Source: Aquimarina sp. BL5
GTDB lineage: Bacteria > Bacteroidota > Bacteroidia > Flavobacteriales > Flavobacteriaceae
Reading direction: 5' to 3'
NCBI RefSeq assembly: GCF_003443675.1
Contig: NZ_CP031963.1
Span: forward strand, 4,487,501-4,551,500
Length of the DNA stretch: 64,000 bases
Below are positions 56,001-64,000 of this stretch, one piece after another. How positions within the stretch are numbered: the stretch's first letter is position 1; each line of letters begins with the position of its first letter. The position numbers and the translations under genes are program-made. Below the pieces are notes generated by a model. The model worked only from the letters and a program-made list of their open reading frames with translations. It had not been told where the DNA came from and did no database searches.

Positions 56001-56117
56001 ATAGTAATGTCTAGCTTTTTTAGAAACTATCCCAAGATAAAAATAATTTTAAGATAGGGTGTAACATAATAAGATATAACACTACCTATAATTATATTAT
56101 TTAATTTATTTTTGTTT

Positions 56118-56276
56118 ATGAGTATTTGGAGAGTTTTATTGTCGATTTTTTTTCCACCACTAGCAGTTTTAGACAAAGGATGTGGATCAATCATAATCGT
56201 ACTTTTGTTAACCTTATGTGGATGGGTTCCTGGTGTGATTGCAGCACTAGTGATCATTAATAATCCCAATAAATAA
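56118..56276 (+). CDS. YqaE/Pmp3 (UPF0057) family small membrane protein
   Basis: 52 residues, starting with ATG at 56118 (MSIWRVLLSIFFPPLAVLDKG). The pattern F-PPLAV-x-x-x-G-C-G followed by LCGWVPGVIAALVII and a short basic end is diagnostic of the Pmp3/YqaE family: two membrane helices linked by a short loop. In yeast Pmp3 influences membrane potential and cation tolerance; in bacteria little is known. The divergent LuxR-type gene begins about 120 bases away. Confidence 0.88.
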   Translation: MSIWRVLLSIFFPPLAVLDKGCGSIIIVLLLTLCGWVPGVIAALVIINNPNK

Positions 56277-56316
56277 TTTTTAAAATCAATTTCTTTACAT
56301 TGAAAAAACTGAATAT

Positions 56317-57096
56317 ATGAAAAAAGTTTCCCTGTTAGTACAAACATTTTTAGTAGCAATTCTATTAGTAGGATGCCAGTTTTCTGAAGACTTACATATT
56401 AGTGACGATGGAAGCGGAAAAATATCTTTTAATTTTGATGGTTCAGAACTACTTAAAATGGCAGGAGATAAGCTAGGTGAAGGTTTAGGAGAAGAGAAGA
56501 AAGAAGAAAAAATCATAGATACTCTAATGGTTTTTAAAGATTTTCTAGAAGAGAAAAAAGACAGTATAGCACAATTATCCCAAGCAGAACAGGATAGGTT
56601 AAAGAAATTAGAGAGTTTTAAGATGCATATGTTTATGGATCCTAAATCATATGAAATGAAGTTCGACTTGTATTCTGAATTTAAGGATGTATCGGATTTA
56701 GGGAATGTATTTAATGATTTTAAAACAGCTTCTGCACTAGGAGGTAAAAACGCTGGGAGTTCTGTAGGTAAAGCCGGTGATCCATTATCAAATACTGAAG
56801 GAGAAGACCCAACCAAGGTTTCCTATACTTTTAAGAAGAATAAGTTTAAAAGGGTTACAGAGATCTTAGATAAAGAGAAACTAAAAATGAGCTTGGATAG
56901 TCTTGCACAAATGAAGATGTTTTTGGCTAGTTCTAAATATAAAATCAATTATCACTTTCCGAAGAAGATAAAAAAAATATCATCCGAAAAAGCGATGTTT
57001 AGCCAAGATGGAAAAAGCTTTACACTAGAAGTAGGTTTCTTAGAGTATATGGAGGATCCTACCGTATTAGATGTAGAGGTGGAGTTAGAAAAATAA
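56317..57096 (+). CDS. Lipoprotein of unknown function
   Basis: 259 residues. Signal with lipobox LVGCQFS (Cys ~20). The mature part contains ISDDGSGKISFNFDGSEL followed by a helical, charged middle (KKDSIAQLSQAEQDRLKKLESF) and a C-terminal portion with PTKVSYTFKKNKFKR and SFTLEVGFLEYMEDP. I do not recognise the family; similar lipoproteins with DGSG-type starts are frequent in Flavobacteria. 40 bases after the YqaE gene. An inverted-repeat element follows the stop. Confidence 0.75.
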   Translation: MKKVSLLVQTFLVAILLVGCQFSEDLHISDDGSGKISFNFDGSELLKMAGDKLGEGLGEEKKEEKIIDTLMVFKDFLEEKKDSIAQLSQAEQDRLKKLESFKMHMFMDPKSYEMKFDLYSEFKDVSDLGNVFNDFKTASALGGKNAGSSVGKAGDPLSNTEGEDPTKVSYTFKKNKFKRVTEILDKEKLKMSLDSLAQMKMFLASSKYKINYHFPKKIKKISSEKAMFSQDGKSFTLEVGFLEYMEDPTVLDVEVELEK

Positions 57097-57100
57097 TAGA

Positions 57101-57168
57101 AATTGTCTGAAAAGTGAGCCTGCGATATCAAACTAGGCTTCCTCTGTAGGAAGCTTAGAATGACAATT
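57101..57168. repeat. Inverted-repeat element, same type as at 53134
   Basis: AATTGTC and GACAATT are the ends; inside, AGGCTTCCT and AGGAAGCTT pair. The end TTAGAATGACAATT resembles the end TCAGTATGACAATT of the 53 kb element. It starts 5 bases after the lipoprotein stop and could also act as its terminator. Confidence 0.6.
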
Positions 57169-57219
57169 TTTGGTTCTGAAGACTTTTTAGACAACCTCTA
57201 TTAATGTTCATTTTGAATA

Positions 57220-58062
57220 TTATAAAACTTCCTTTTGGATAAGTTTTATAGCCATTTCGCGAACTGTATTATTTCGTTTGTCACTACTCAATGACCCTAA
57301 ACCATGATCTAATAACCCTTGTTCTTCCTTAAGATCATATATTTTAAAAGTAGCCTTATTGTATGAACCTACAGGAACTTTCTTTGTGTTAAAAATAAAT
57401 AGATATTCTCCATTTACAGTCCCAGATTCATAAATACCATGGCCAATTAAAATAGAATCAGCCGCTGGATCACCTTGATAAATATCAAATTTCATTTGAT
57501 TGACCATACTTTTATTAAGTTGGCTGATAGCATTCTTAGCAGCATAAGACTTTACAAAAATATTAGTATCATCAAAATCTCTTTCTACTTTATGTCCTTT
57601 TCCAGTTAATAGTTCCTTTTCTTCGTCTAGTCTTTCTAAGATCCAATTAGGTCTTTTTGGTGTTTGAGAAGCTATTTCTTTCGTTTTTGAAGCATCAAAA
57701 CCGTTCACAGAGAATATTCCAACTTCTAAAGCATATTGTATAACACGTTTTTCCGACAACCAATAATTTTTTTTATTGATAACAATAGTATCAGTTATTT
57801 GATCTCCATAATAAGCACGAAAAGGGAATGTTTTGTCAGAACCGAAAAGTAAAGATGATTGTAACATATCTTGTGCTTTAAAAATCGGCTTTTTTTCAAG
57901 ATCGCTTATTTGATAATATTTAGCACCATCTCCTTTTACTTTTTCTATGTGCGCGACTTTTACTTTGTCAATGAAAATCTCTCCTTTTTTAACTTTCACT
58001 TTTTGTGCAGAAACAAAGGCGGTAATAAATAAGCAGACTAAAATTAACTGTACTTTTTTCAT
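57220..58062 (-). CDS. Secreted protein of unknown function
   Basis: 280 residues, signal peptide ending FVSAQ. The mature part is rich in Lys and has IFIDKVKVAHIEKVKGDGAKYY, YWLSEKRVIQYALEV, NAISQLNKSMVNQMKFDIYQ. No family recognised. A -7-like TATATTTG (58094-58101, minus strand) lies 32 bases upstream, without an obvious -33 TTG. Transcribed away from lipB with 133 bases between the starts. Confidence 0.7.
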   Translation of the reverse strand: MKKVQLILVCLFITAFVSAQKVKVKKGEIFIDKVKVAHIEKVKGDGAKYYQISDLEKKPIFKAQDMLQSSLLFGSDKTFPFRAYYGDQITDTIVINKKNYWLSEKRVIQYALEVGIFSVNGFDASKTKEIASQTPKRPNWILERLDEEKELLTGKGHKVERDFDDTNIFVKSYAAKNAISQLNKSMVNQMKFDIYQGDPAADSILIGHGIYESGTVNGEYLFIFNTKKVPVGSYNKATFKIYDLKEEQGLLDHGLGSLSSDKRNNTVREMAIKLIQKEVL

Positions 58063-58195
58063 TTTGAAGGCTTTTGATTTTTTTGTGAAGCTGCAAATAT
58101 AGTATTAAAAAAATACGTTGATTTTTAATTCTTTTCGAGAATCGATAACGTGTAATACAATCATAGCTTACTATTTTTAATCTCGTATCTTTGTA

Positions 58196-58915
58196 ATGAT
58201 GAATAAGAAGATAGAAATACAAGAACTGGGTTTAAAAGATTTTAAAGAAACTTGGGAGTATCAAGAGGTATTGTTTAAAGGAATTCTGGATACAAAAATC
58301 AAGAACAGAAGAGAAGATGCTAATCTGGATACAAATAACTATTTTCTTTTCGTAGAGCATCCACACGTATATACATTAGGAAAAAGTGGTGATATTAGTA
58401 ATCTATTATTGAATGAAGAACAGCTGAAACAAAAAGGAGCTACTTTTTATAAAATTAATCGAGGAGGTGATATTACATATCATGGACCAGGACAAATTGT
58501 AGGATATCCCATTCTGGATCTGGATAATTTCTTTACAGATATTCATAAATACCTTCGTTTTCTGGAAGAAATGGTAGTGCTCACTTTAGCAGAATATGGA
58601 ATAAAAGGAGTGAGAAGTGATGGAGAGACAGGGGTTTGGCTAGATGTAGGTACTCCATTTGCACGTAAAATATGTGCTATGGGCGTAAGAGCTAGTAGGT
58701 GGGTTACCATGCACGGTTTTGCATTTAATGTGAATGCGGATCTAGGGTATTTTGATAATATTATTCCTTGTGGAATCAATGATAAAGCAGTTACCTCACT
58801 AAATGTTGAGTTAGGAGTAGAAAAAGTAGATGTCTCAGAAGTGAAAGAAAAATTACTGAAACATTTTACAAAACTGTTCGAAGCAGAAATGATACAACAA
58901 AAAACCGAAGCATAA
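58196..58915 (+). CDS. lipB: Octanoyltransferase (LipB)
   Basis: 239 residues, family-typical length. Transfers octanoyl from acyl carrier protein to lipoyl domains of pyruvate, 2-oxoglutarate dehydrogenase and glycine-cleavage H protein. Visible: EHPHVYTLGKSGD, RGGDITYHGPGQIVGYPILDL, the active-site lysine in ARKICAMGVR, WVTMHGFAFNVN and the catalytic Cys in IIPCGINDKAVTSL. A TATCTTTG (58186-58193) exactly fits a -7 element, ending two bases before the ATG; a second ATG lies at 58199, so the mRNA may be nearly leaderless. The last codons overlap a terminator hairpin. Confidence 0.97.
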   Translation: MMNKKIEIQELGLKDFKETWEYQEVLFKGILDTKIKNRREDANLDTNNYFLFVEHPHVYTLGKSGDISNLLLNEEQLKQKGATFYKINRGGDITYHGPGQIVGYPILDLDNFFTDIHKYLRFLEEMVVLTLAEYGIKGVRSDGETGVWLDVGTPFARKICAMGVRASRWVTMHGFAFNVNADLGYFDNIIPCGINDKAVTSLNVELGVEKVDVSEVKEKLLKHFTKLFEAEMIQQKTEA

Positions 58916-58931
58916 ATACTTCGGTTTTTTT
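58901..58931 (+). terminator. Terminator overlapping the end of lipB
   Basis: AAAACCGAAG/CTTCGGTTTT perfect 10-base stem with a run of T after it. The stem starts inside the final lipB codons, so the stop codon (58913-58915) is in the loop. Confidence 0.85.
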
Positions 58932-58964
58932 GACTAAAAACTAAACAAATCTAATAGGTAAGGG

Positions 58965-59993
58965 TTAATTTATTTTATATCCTTCGAACCAACTACCAGT
59001 CCCATCTATACGAACATCGCCAGCCCCAAAATTTCTTAAGCTTACAAAAACTTCTTGTCCAACATTGAGGAAGTAAATACCGCTAACATCTGTTTTAACA
59101 TCATCTCCATCTACAATTTGAGTAAAATCTACACCTGTATCTACGTTAAAACTAATTCTAAAGAAAGAAGTAGTTACAGCATTAGACTGTCTTACCACCG
59201 CGTGTAAATAGTAATATCCGCTTTCTGGTGCAACAAATCTTTTTGTAGTAGTATTAAAAGCATTTCTGGTATCATACGTTCGGATATCCCAGATATCTGT
59301 TTCTATAGTTGTATTAGCATCTAGGTCTTTTACCGCAAAACCATTTCCTCTCACTTTAAAAACAATGGGAGTAGATACTGCTGTAGCATTATCTACATAG
59401 GTTTTTACAGCTCGTTCTGTAGGAACTGCATTATTGCTATTACTCGCAAGGGTTCCGTCTGTAGAAATTTCGTTAACTGAGGTTCCGTTTTCTAGTTTTA
59501 AATCACCATTTACATCTAACTTAGCAGTAGGAGTTCTGTCAATACCTACATTACCACTATTCATATTCTCGATATCATCACCATTAGAAAACCATCTGGT
59601 ATCTCCAGAAGTAATTGCATACGGCACTGCCATTAGTTCATTAGTTCCCATCTCCGCTCCATTTAGTGATACGGTTACGTAAGAAGCAATACCACCCCAC
59701 TGAAGTGTGTTAAAGTCACCTGTTACAGGAACTCCATCTCCTATTAATAGGGCAAATACGCCATTAGTGTTTGTAGTAATTGCGTGGTTTTCTACATAAC
59801 TTGCTGCTACGTCTGGCGCTCCAAATTTTATGGCAATTTGTATATTAATGGATTCGTCGGCAAGAATATCACCACTAGCACTTCTGGCTACTCCTTGGTA
59901 ATTGATAAAGTTTTTTTGCGCCGATTGTGCCGATATGAATGTGCTAAATAATAGTGCGCTGAATATTAGAAAATTTGTTATTATATTTTTCAT
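58965..59993 (-). CDS. Secreted protein with C1q/TNF-like C-terminal domain
   Basis: 342 residues, signal peptide ending FISAQ. The N-terminal part (NFINYQGVARSASGDILADESINIQIAI) is the common start of flavobacterial tail-collar-like proteins, and GNVGIDRTPTAKLDVNGDL resembles the fibre repeats of the protein at 39545. The last ~130 residues (TTKRFVAPESGYYYLHAVVRQ, GDDVKTDVSGIYFLNVGQEVFV, GTGSWFEGYKI) match the C1q jelly-roll. Probably an adhesin or trimeric surface protein. Last gene of a three-gene minus-strand cluster. Confidence 0.8.
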   Translation of the reverse strand: MKNIITNFLIFSALLFSTFISAQSAQKNFINYQGVARSASGDILADESINIQIAIKFGAPDVAASYVENHAITTNTNGVFALLIGDGVPVTGDFNTLQWGGIASYVTVSLNGAEMGTNELMAVPYAITSGDTRWFSNGDDIENMNSGNVGIDRTPTAKLDVNGDLKLENGTSVNEISTDGTLASNSNNAVPTERAVKTYVDNATAVSTPIVFKVRGNGFAVKDLDANTTIETDIWDIRTYDTRNAFNTTTKRFVAPESGYYYLHAVVRQSNAVTTSFFRISFNVDTGVDFTQIVDGDDVKTDVSGIYFLNVGQEVFVSLRNFGAGDVRIDGTGSWFEGYKIN

Positions 59994-60018
59994 GATTTTA
60001 AATTTTTATAAAATGAGG

Positions 60019-60504
60019 TTATTTTTTGATGATTTTAAATGTTTTGTTCTCGTTGGTTGTAGGAATCGAAAGCTGTAGTAAATAGACTCCTTTTGACAAT
60101 GAACTAATGTCAATTCGATTGTCAACTAGTGAAGTATTTACTTTTTGATGTATGATTTCTTGACCATTGAGGTTGAATAAAGAAATTGTGTAGCTGTTGA
60201 TATCAGGAATTCTAATTGTAAAGAAATCCAGCACAGGATTAGGATATATTGAGATTGCGCTATTGCTAAACTGGAACTCTTCTGTAGAGAGTACATTTAG
60301 AGAAGCAATACCAGACCAAAATCCTTGATCAATAGATTCCGAATTGGTGATAGTTCCAATAATTGTTTCACCAATAGTGAAAGTTATCGAGTGAGATGTA
60401 TTGCTATTGCTGCTACCAGAATTAGAGATTACACTGGTGTCTATGGATTGTGATTGACTGGTAATAGCAAAACATAGAAGCATAAAAGTGTATATGATTT
60501 TCAT
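60019..60504 (-). CDS. T9SS-secreted small protein with type A sorting domain
   Basis: 161 residues, signal peptide ending ITSQSQ. A short Ser/Asn-rich segment with IGETIIGTITNSESIDQGFW, then ISIYPNPVLDFFTIRIPD and NGQEIIHQKV to the end, which is a type A Por secretion CTD. Between them only ~50 residues remain for a functional part, so it may act as a partner of the following C1q-like protein, whose gene starts 25 bases downstream. Such pairings are common in this family of bacteria, which is inference here. Confidence 0.85.
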   Translation of the reverse strand: MKIIYTFMLLCFAITSQSQSIDTSVISNSGSSNSNTSHSITFTIGETIIGTITNSESIDQGFWSGIASLNVLSTEEFQFSNSAISIYPNPVLDFFTIRIPDINSYTISLFNLNGQEIIHQKVNTSLVDNRIDISSLSKGVYLLQLSIPTTNENKTFKIIKK

Positions 60505-60606
60505 AATACTATTTTTAGGTTTATGGTTTTTAATGAAAAGAGATTCGCTATACTTTAATTTTATAGAATACCCAAGTAAATTTTAGGGTGTAAATCAAAG
60601 CAGTTC

Positions 60607-61113
60607 TTAGTTTCTAAAAAGATCGTTGATCCCTGATCCGCTAACTGTTAAATCATTATTCGTTAGATCTGAATCGTTATTTTGATCATTACCGTCTATA
60701 AAAATATCCGGATCATAGTCTATAACAATTCTGTAGTCCGGAGGAAACTCACCTTCTGCTGGTGATGAGGAATTCCAAGGTCTGGAACAATTTACAATTA
60801 AGGTTTCTCCTGCATCTAAGTTTGTAAAGCTAACAGTGTCGACTAATTCTCCTGGTGCTGGAGTTCCAAGATTTCTCTGATATAAACGTATAGCCTGTTG
60901 TCCAGAATTAGAATTAAAATTAGCATCGCCATTATTGGTGATGGTTCCGGTGATAGTAGCAGTTCCCGTAAAATTATCGTCTTTTACAATGGTGAAAGTA
61001 ATAGAAGTAGCGTCTAAGTCAATAGTGCCAATTGGAATGGCGTCATCATCACTATCGCAAGCAATGAGTAAAGCTGTAATGCATAATACAGATAAAATTT
61101 TTAAAGTTTTCAT
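60607..61113 (-). CDS. Lipoprotein of unknown function
   Basis: 168 residues. Lipobox IACDSD (Cys ~19). The mature part is Asp/Asn-rich and beta-like: SITFTIVKDDNFTGTATITGTITNNGDANF, then RLYQRNLGTP, DYRIVIDYDPDIFIDGNDQNN. This resembles CARDB-type extracellular Ig-like domains (a guess from the TITGTITNNGDANF phrase). It opens a three-gene minus-strand run with the T9SS and C1q-like genes. A 12-base inverted repeat precedes it. Confidence 0.7.
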   Translation of the reverse strand: MKTLKILSVLCITALLIACDSDDDAIPIGTIDLDATSITFTIVKDDNFTGTATITGTITNNGDANFNSNSGQQAIRLYQRNLGTPAPGELVDTVSFTNLDAGETLIVNCSRPWNSSSPAEGEFPPDYRIVIDYDPDIFIDGNDQNNDSDLTNNDLTVSGSGINDLFRN

Positions 61114-61117
61114 GACA

Positions 61118-61160
61118 TTTTAATTACGTTGTTTCACATTAGTGGGGCACGTAATTAAAA
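61118..61160 (-). promoter_or_regulatory. Perfect 12-base inverted repeat upstream of the lipoprotein gene
   Basis: TTTTAATTACGT and ACGTAATTAAAA separated by 19 bases. It starts 5 bases before the ATG at 61113 and lies between it and the end of the 822-residue lipoprotein gene. No T-run is seen on the far side, so a leader hairpin or operator is as likely as a terminator. Confidence 0.5.
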
Positions 61161-61196
61161 AGTAAACATCAAGTTGATATTAAATTAATAAACCCT

Positions 61197-63665
61197 TTAA
61201 TTTATTTGATAAATAAGAATACTATTCTCTTCTCCTTTAACTGTAAACTCTAGATTAGGATCCTTATCCATGTTACCAAGACTAATCACAGAATTTCCAT
61301 ATACCGGAAAATTTGCTAATAATTCGGCATTACTATCATACAGGTATACTTTTTTAGATTGTACATCCGTGATGGCAACATAGATTTTATTATTGATATA
61401 AAATATTTGAGGGTTGCTGTAGACTCCAAAATCAAGCTCTAAAGTTTTCTCCTTGATAGATAACTTGTTTTCAGAAAAAGTAACCAATGTTTTATTGGTA
61501 GCAACCAAAGAACTATTTTCATTCAGTTCTTTATGAACTAAAGATACGGTGCCGTCTGATTGCACCTGAATTAGTTTCCCATCTTTAGTAAGAGATGTAA
61601 ACTTGTTTTGATATTGTTCCCATTGATTTGTAGAAAAATCTATTTGCTGCTTTACATCTACTCTTGTTCTTCCTAAACGATCCAAGATGTTCAGTTTTCC
61701 ATTTTCTTCTGCTATAAGAATGTAATCCTTACTCCCTATACGAATGTGTTTAGGAGACATAATAATATTAGTTGTTGTTTCTTTAAAACCAAAACCGGTA
61801 ACAACTTTTCCTTCGGCATCTAACATAATTGTTTCATTGCCTTGTGTAATAAGAACACGATAACGTTTGTTTTTATCATAATCAAATAATGACAGTGGCT
61901 GCGTAATTGATTTTTCGAATTTTTTAGGATAAGAAGTCACGTCTTTTCCATCCCTATCTACTAAATACAATGTGTTTTCTGTATTAAATAAGAGCTGGTA
62001 TCTGCCGTTTTTGTAGATATCGATTTGCTGGATATCCCCCATAATCGCACCATTAATTTGTTTTTTCCAAAAAATAGTTCCTTTATCAGAAATTAGATAG
62101 AGATTATTATCTACATCCTGCACGGCAATATCCATCCCTTTGGTTCGGTGATTTTGTACCAGGATAGGCCTGTTTAATAGCTTGTTTTCTAAAGTGGTAG
62201 ATGCTGTTTGGGTAACTGAGGTGGCAGAACCCTTGCTAACATTCTTCTGGAAAACTCCATGAATATGAGCAAAGTTGCTTTCTTTTATTACCTGCAAAGC
62301 TGCTATTTGATATCCTTCAGTTTTAGCTTCTTTCCATTGTTTTTGTTTAGATTCTTCTGTATTATTAGCAATATAATCCTTAAGATGCTTAATAGAACCG
62401 ACCATAAGTATTGATGATCCATCCGATAATTTTTCTATAGTGTTGGAGTAGTACGCCTGTTCCTGTAATACCGTTTTGTTAAGGATATTTGCTATAATGG
62501 TTTGTAAACCATTTTTAGTAGGAGATAGTACAATATGATCTTCGTAAACAAAATAAAATTTAGCTTCAAATTCAGGGATTAAAGGTTTCAGTAATCCCGA
62601 AAAAGTAGTAGTCTCTTCATAACTAAAAATGTCAATATTCCTGTAGGATCCCGAAGCCGATCCAGCCAATTGCTCCACAGTGTTTTCAGGAACTAAAGAA
62701 GTTAGGGTTAGCATCTTTTCGTTTTCCAGAAAAATCATTCCGATTTCGGAAACCCCAGATAGCATTTCATCAAGATCATCAGGGATGTTTTCTATTTCTC
62801 GATCCTGAGCCAAAGCCAAATTCTTTTTCAACGTATAAAAATCATCATAGGTAAAGGAAATAAATCCATCAGCCGTTACAGGAGTTATTTTGGCAATTTT
62901 ATTTTCTTGAGCAATGGTATTATCAAAAATTCCTATGGTTGTAGATAATGAATCTTTTTCTATAGCAATACCATCAATGTACATTGCATTTTGTTCTAGC
63001 TTGGTGTCAATAGAAATCCATCCACTAAAGTTTGATAATTCAGATAAATTTGTATTAGGTAAAATGGAATTATGAATTTCTTTTAGTTGTTTTCCGTGTA
63101 CTAAAACAGATATTGGGTTTTTCGTGTCAGAGACATCATAGGCTTTCATAAGATCTTCGCCTACCGATATCTTGTTTTCTTGTTGTCGGATTGCATTTTC
63201 TATCAATATCTGCGATGAAGAAGCAATCAATAAGCTATCTTGCTTTGTAGCATAAAAAGTATCATTACCAGAAACTACTTTATGAATGGTTTTGTTAGAA
63301 TAGCTTATGTTTTCAATAGTTTTTTGATTCAAAGAATCTTTATTGATAATGGAAGGATCAAATTTTGAAATATAAGTATACTCAAAATCATTTTTACCAA
63401 TGGGAGAAAAGCAAAGAAGTCCTTTGGATTGTTTAACTTGATCTAATATTGGGAGCTTTTTGAAGTACGTAAAAAAATCAATCCCACTATTTTTTTTCAA
63501 GAAATCATTATCCCTCAACATATTCCTGGTTTGTTCCAGATCATTGATTTTTAATATTACCTGAGCATCCTTAGGAATATAATCAATAAGAGTGTTTGGT
63601 TTTTCGGTAGTTGTGTTACAAGCTAAAACAATTGTGGAAATTAGAATTACAACTATTTTTTTCAT
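61197..63665 (-). CDS. Large lipoprotein with a C-terminal beta-propeller-like part, next to rnhB
   Basis: 822 residues from the ATG at 63665 (lipobox VLACNTT); the longer frame start at 63710 adds 15 residues before the signal. Residues ~20-520 have the pattern YIPKDAQVILKIND, GWISIDTKLEQNAMYIDGI, ISFTYDDFYTLKKNLALAQ of DUF3352-like proteins (a weak match). From ~530 propeller-like repeats follow (DVDNNLYLISDKGTIFWKK, NTENTLYLVDRDGKDVTSYPKKF, YILIAEENGKLNILDRLGRTR). Function unknown. In Flavobacteria it is often seen beside rnhB, which also holds here. Confidence 0.75.
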   Translation of the reverse strand: MKKIVVILISTIVLACNTTTEKPNTLIDYIPKDAQVILKINDLEQTRNMLRDNDFLKKNSGIDFFTYFKKLPILDQVKQSKGLLCFSPIGKNDFEYTYISKFDPSIINKDSLNQKTIENISYSNKTIHKVVSGNDTFYATKQDSLLIASSSQILIENAIRQQENKISVGEDLMKAYDVSDTKNPISVLVHGKQLKEIHNSILPNTNLSELSNFSGWISIDTKLEQNAMYIDGIAIEKDSLSTTIGIFDNTIAQENKIAKITPVTADGFISFTYDDFYTLKKNLALAQDREIENIPDDLDEMLSGVSEIGMIFLENEKMLTLTSLVPENTVEQLAGSASGSYRNIDIFSYEETTTFSGLLKPLIPEFEAKFYFVYEDHIVLSPTKNGLQTIIANILNKTVLQEQAYYSNTIEKLSDGSSILMVGSIKHLKDYIANNTEESKQKQWKEAKTEGYQIAALQVIKESNFAHIHGVFQKNVSKGSATSVTQTASTTLENKLLNRPILVQNHRTKGMDIAVQDVDNNLYLISDKGTIFWKKQINGAIMGDIQQIDIYKNGRYQLLFNTENTLYLVDRDGKDVTSYPKKFEKSITQPLSLFDYDKNKRYRVLITQGNETIMLDAEGKVVTGFGFKETTTNIIMSPKHIRIGSKDYILIAEENGKLNILDRLGRTRVDVKQQIDFSTNQWEQYQNKFTSLTKDGKLIQVQSDGTVSLVHKELNENSSLVATNKTLVTFSENKLSIKEKTLELDFGVYSNPQIFYINNKIYVAITDVQSKKVYLYDSNAELLANFPVYGNSVISLGNMDKDPNLEFTVKGEENSILIYQIN

Positions 63666-63807
63666 GTGTTTATTTTCCTTTTTATTCTTTACTATTTTAA
63701 GAGATGCCATTATTATTTCAATAACTTTCTTTATTAATCATAACAGTTTTAATAAGCCTGGTCATTTCGCATACTAGTACTAAATGTGCCTAAGGCACCA
63801 AAGATAA

Positions 63808-64000
63808 TTATTTGAACTCTAGCGAAAGCTGTTCTGGCAATAATCTAAAACTTTTCCGATGATATTTAGTAATACCGTATTTCCGTATAGCATCTCGATG
63901 CTCTGCAGTAGGGTATCCTTTATTTTTTTTCCAGTTATACATAGGAAATTCTTCGTGAATCTTTTCCATATATTCATCACGATACGTTTTTGCTAAAACA
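63808..64000 (-). CDS. rnhB: Ribonuclease HII, C-terminal part (gene runs off the right edge)
   Basis: The last 63 codons plus one base are in the window. The translated end [15 protein letters not shown] then [18 protein letters not shown] and [19 protein letters not shown] matches RNase HII C-termini (GYPT-x-x-H-x-x-A-I, H-R-x-SF). It removes RNA from RNA-DNA hybrids. The stop TAA is at 63808-63810 on the minus strand. The catalytic DEDD residues lie beyond the window. Confidence 0.93.
   Translation of the reverse strand, partial: VLAKTYRDEYMEKIHEEFPMYNWKKNKGYPTAEHRDAIRKYGITKYHRKSFRLLPEQLSLEFK

Noticed and set aside
56295..56816. 173-residue minus-strand frame over the lipoprotein gene at 56317
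   Set aside because: Ser/Pro-rich composition typical of an antisense shadow, with no signal or known motif; the plus-strand gene has a lipoprotein signal.

Overview
The window is AT-rich DNA from a marine-type Bacteroidetes bacterium, almost certainly family Flavobacteriaceae (an Aquimarina-like genus is only a guess). The evidence is direct: three proteins carry type IX secretion (T9SS) sorting domains, a PorP/SprF-type protein follows a gliding-motility-type cargo, a GDYXXLXY/DUF2157 pair, DUF4136, DUF6515, DUF4230 and DUF5117-type proteins are present, several promoters fit the Bacteroidetes TTG-N18-21-TANNTTTG pattern, and there is a family PL7 alginate lyase. No rRNA, tRNA or CRISPR array was seen. 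The window cuts one gene at each edge: an M20 amidohydrolase on the left and ribonuclease HII (rnhB) on the right.

Left part (1-8225, all plus strand): amidohydrolase, a lectin-fold lipoprotein, a GNAT acetyltransferase, then a tight run made of an APH-like kinase fused to a class III PLP enzyme, followed by a molybdate ABC importer (modA, a free-standing TOBE/Mop protein, modB, modC) and a DUF2867 protein. From 8226 to 12232 mostly minus-strand surface or periplasmic proteins follow: a T9SS esterase, DUF4230, DUF4136, a small Cys-rich protein, a small plus-strand HExxH membrane protein, and the PL7 alginate lyase, which has a GntR/FadR-like palindrome just upstream of its start.

The middle part (12631-38931) has the operon D-cysteine desulfhydrase/ACC deaminase-like, glucosaminidase-LysM and hemL, a TPR histidine kinase, a large DUF5117-type metalloprotease, membrane proteins (YiaAB, a CREST-superfamily hydrolase, DUF2157 plus GDYXXLXY), a SPOR protein, a 1458-residue T9SS type B cargo with its PorP/SprF partner, a PhoD-like phosphatase, and lysS.

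The accessory part (about 39000-53230) is repeat-rich. It holds a tail-fibre-like surface protein, two consecutive giant YD/RHS genes of which the second ends in a variable, AT-rich C-terminal domain followed with overlap by a small membrane protein (a candidate toxin and immunity pair), a REP-associated tyrosine transposase bracketed by its palindromes, a roughly 300-base gene-free stretch with competing hairpins, a PD40 protein lacking the usual OmpA end, and a 65-residue double-glycine-leader peptide whose core has the C-C-CC-C-C cysteine order of inhibitor cystine knots. This peptide and the RHS tip pair are the best candidates for undescribed biology here.

The right part (53284-64000) holds a thioredoxin-like protein, a DUF1573 lipoprotein, a membrane-tethered LuxR-type regulator, a tiny YqaE/Pmp3 protein, lipB, a cluster of secreted proteins (C1q-like, T9SS type A, lipoprotein), and a large lipoprotein next to rnhB.
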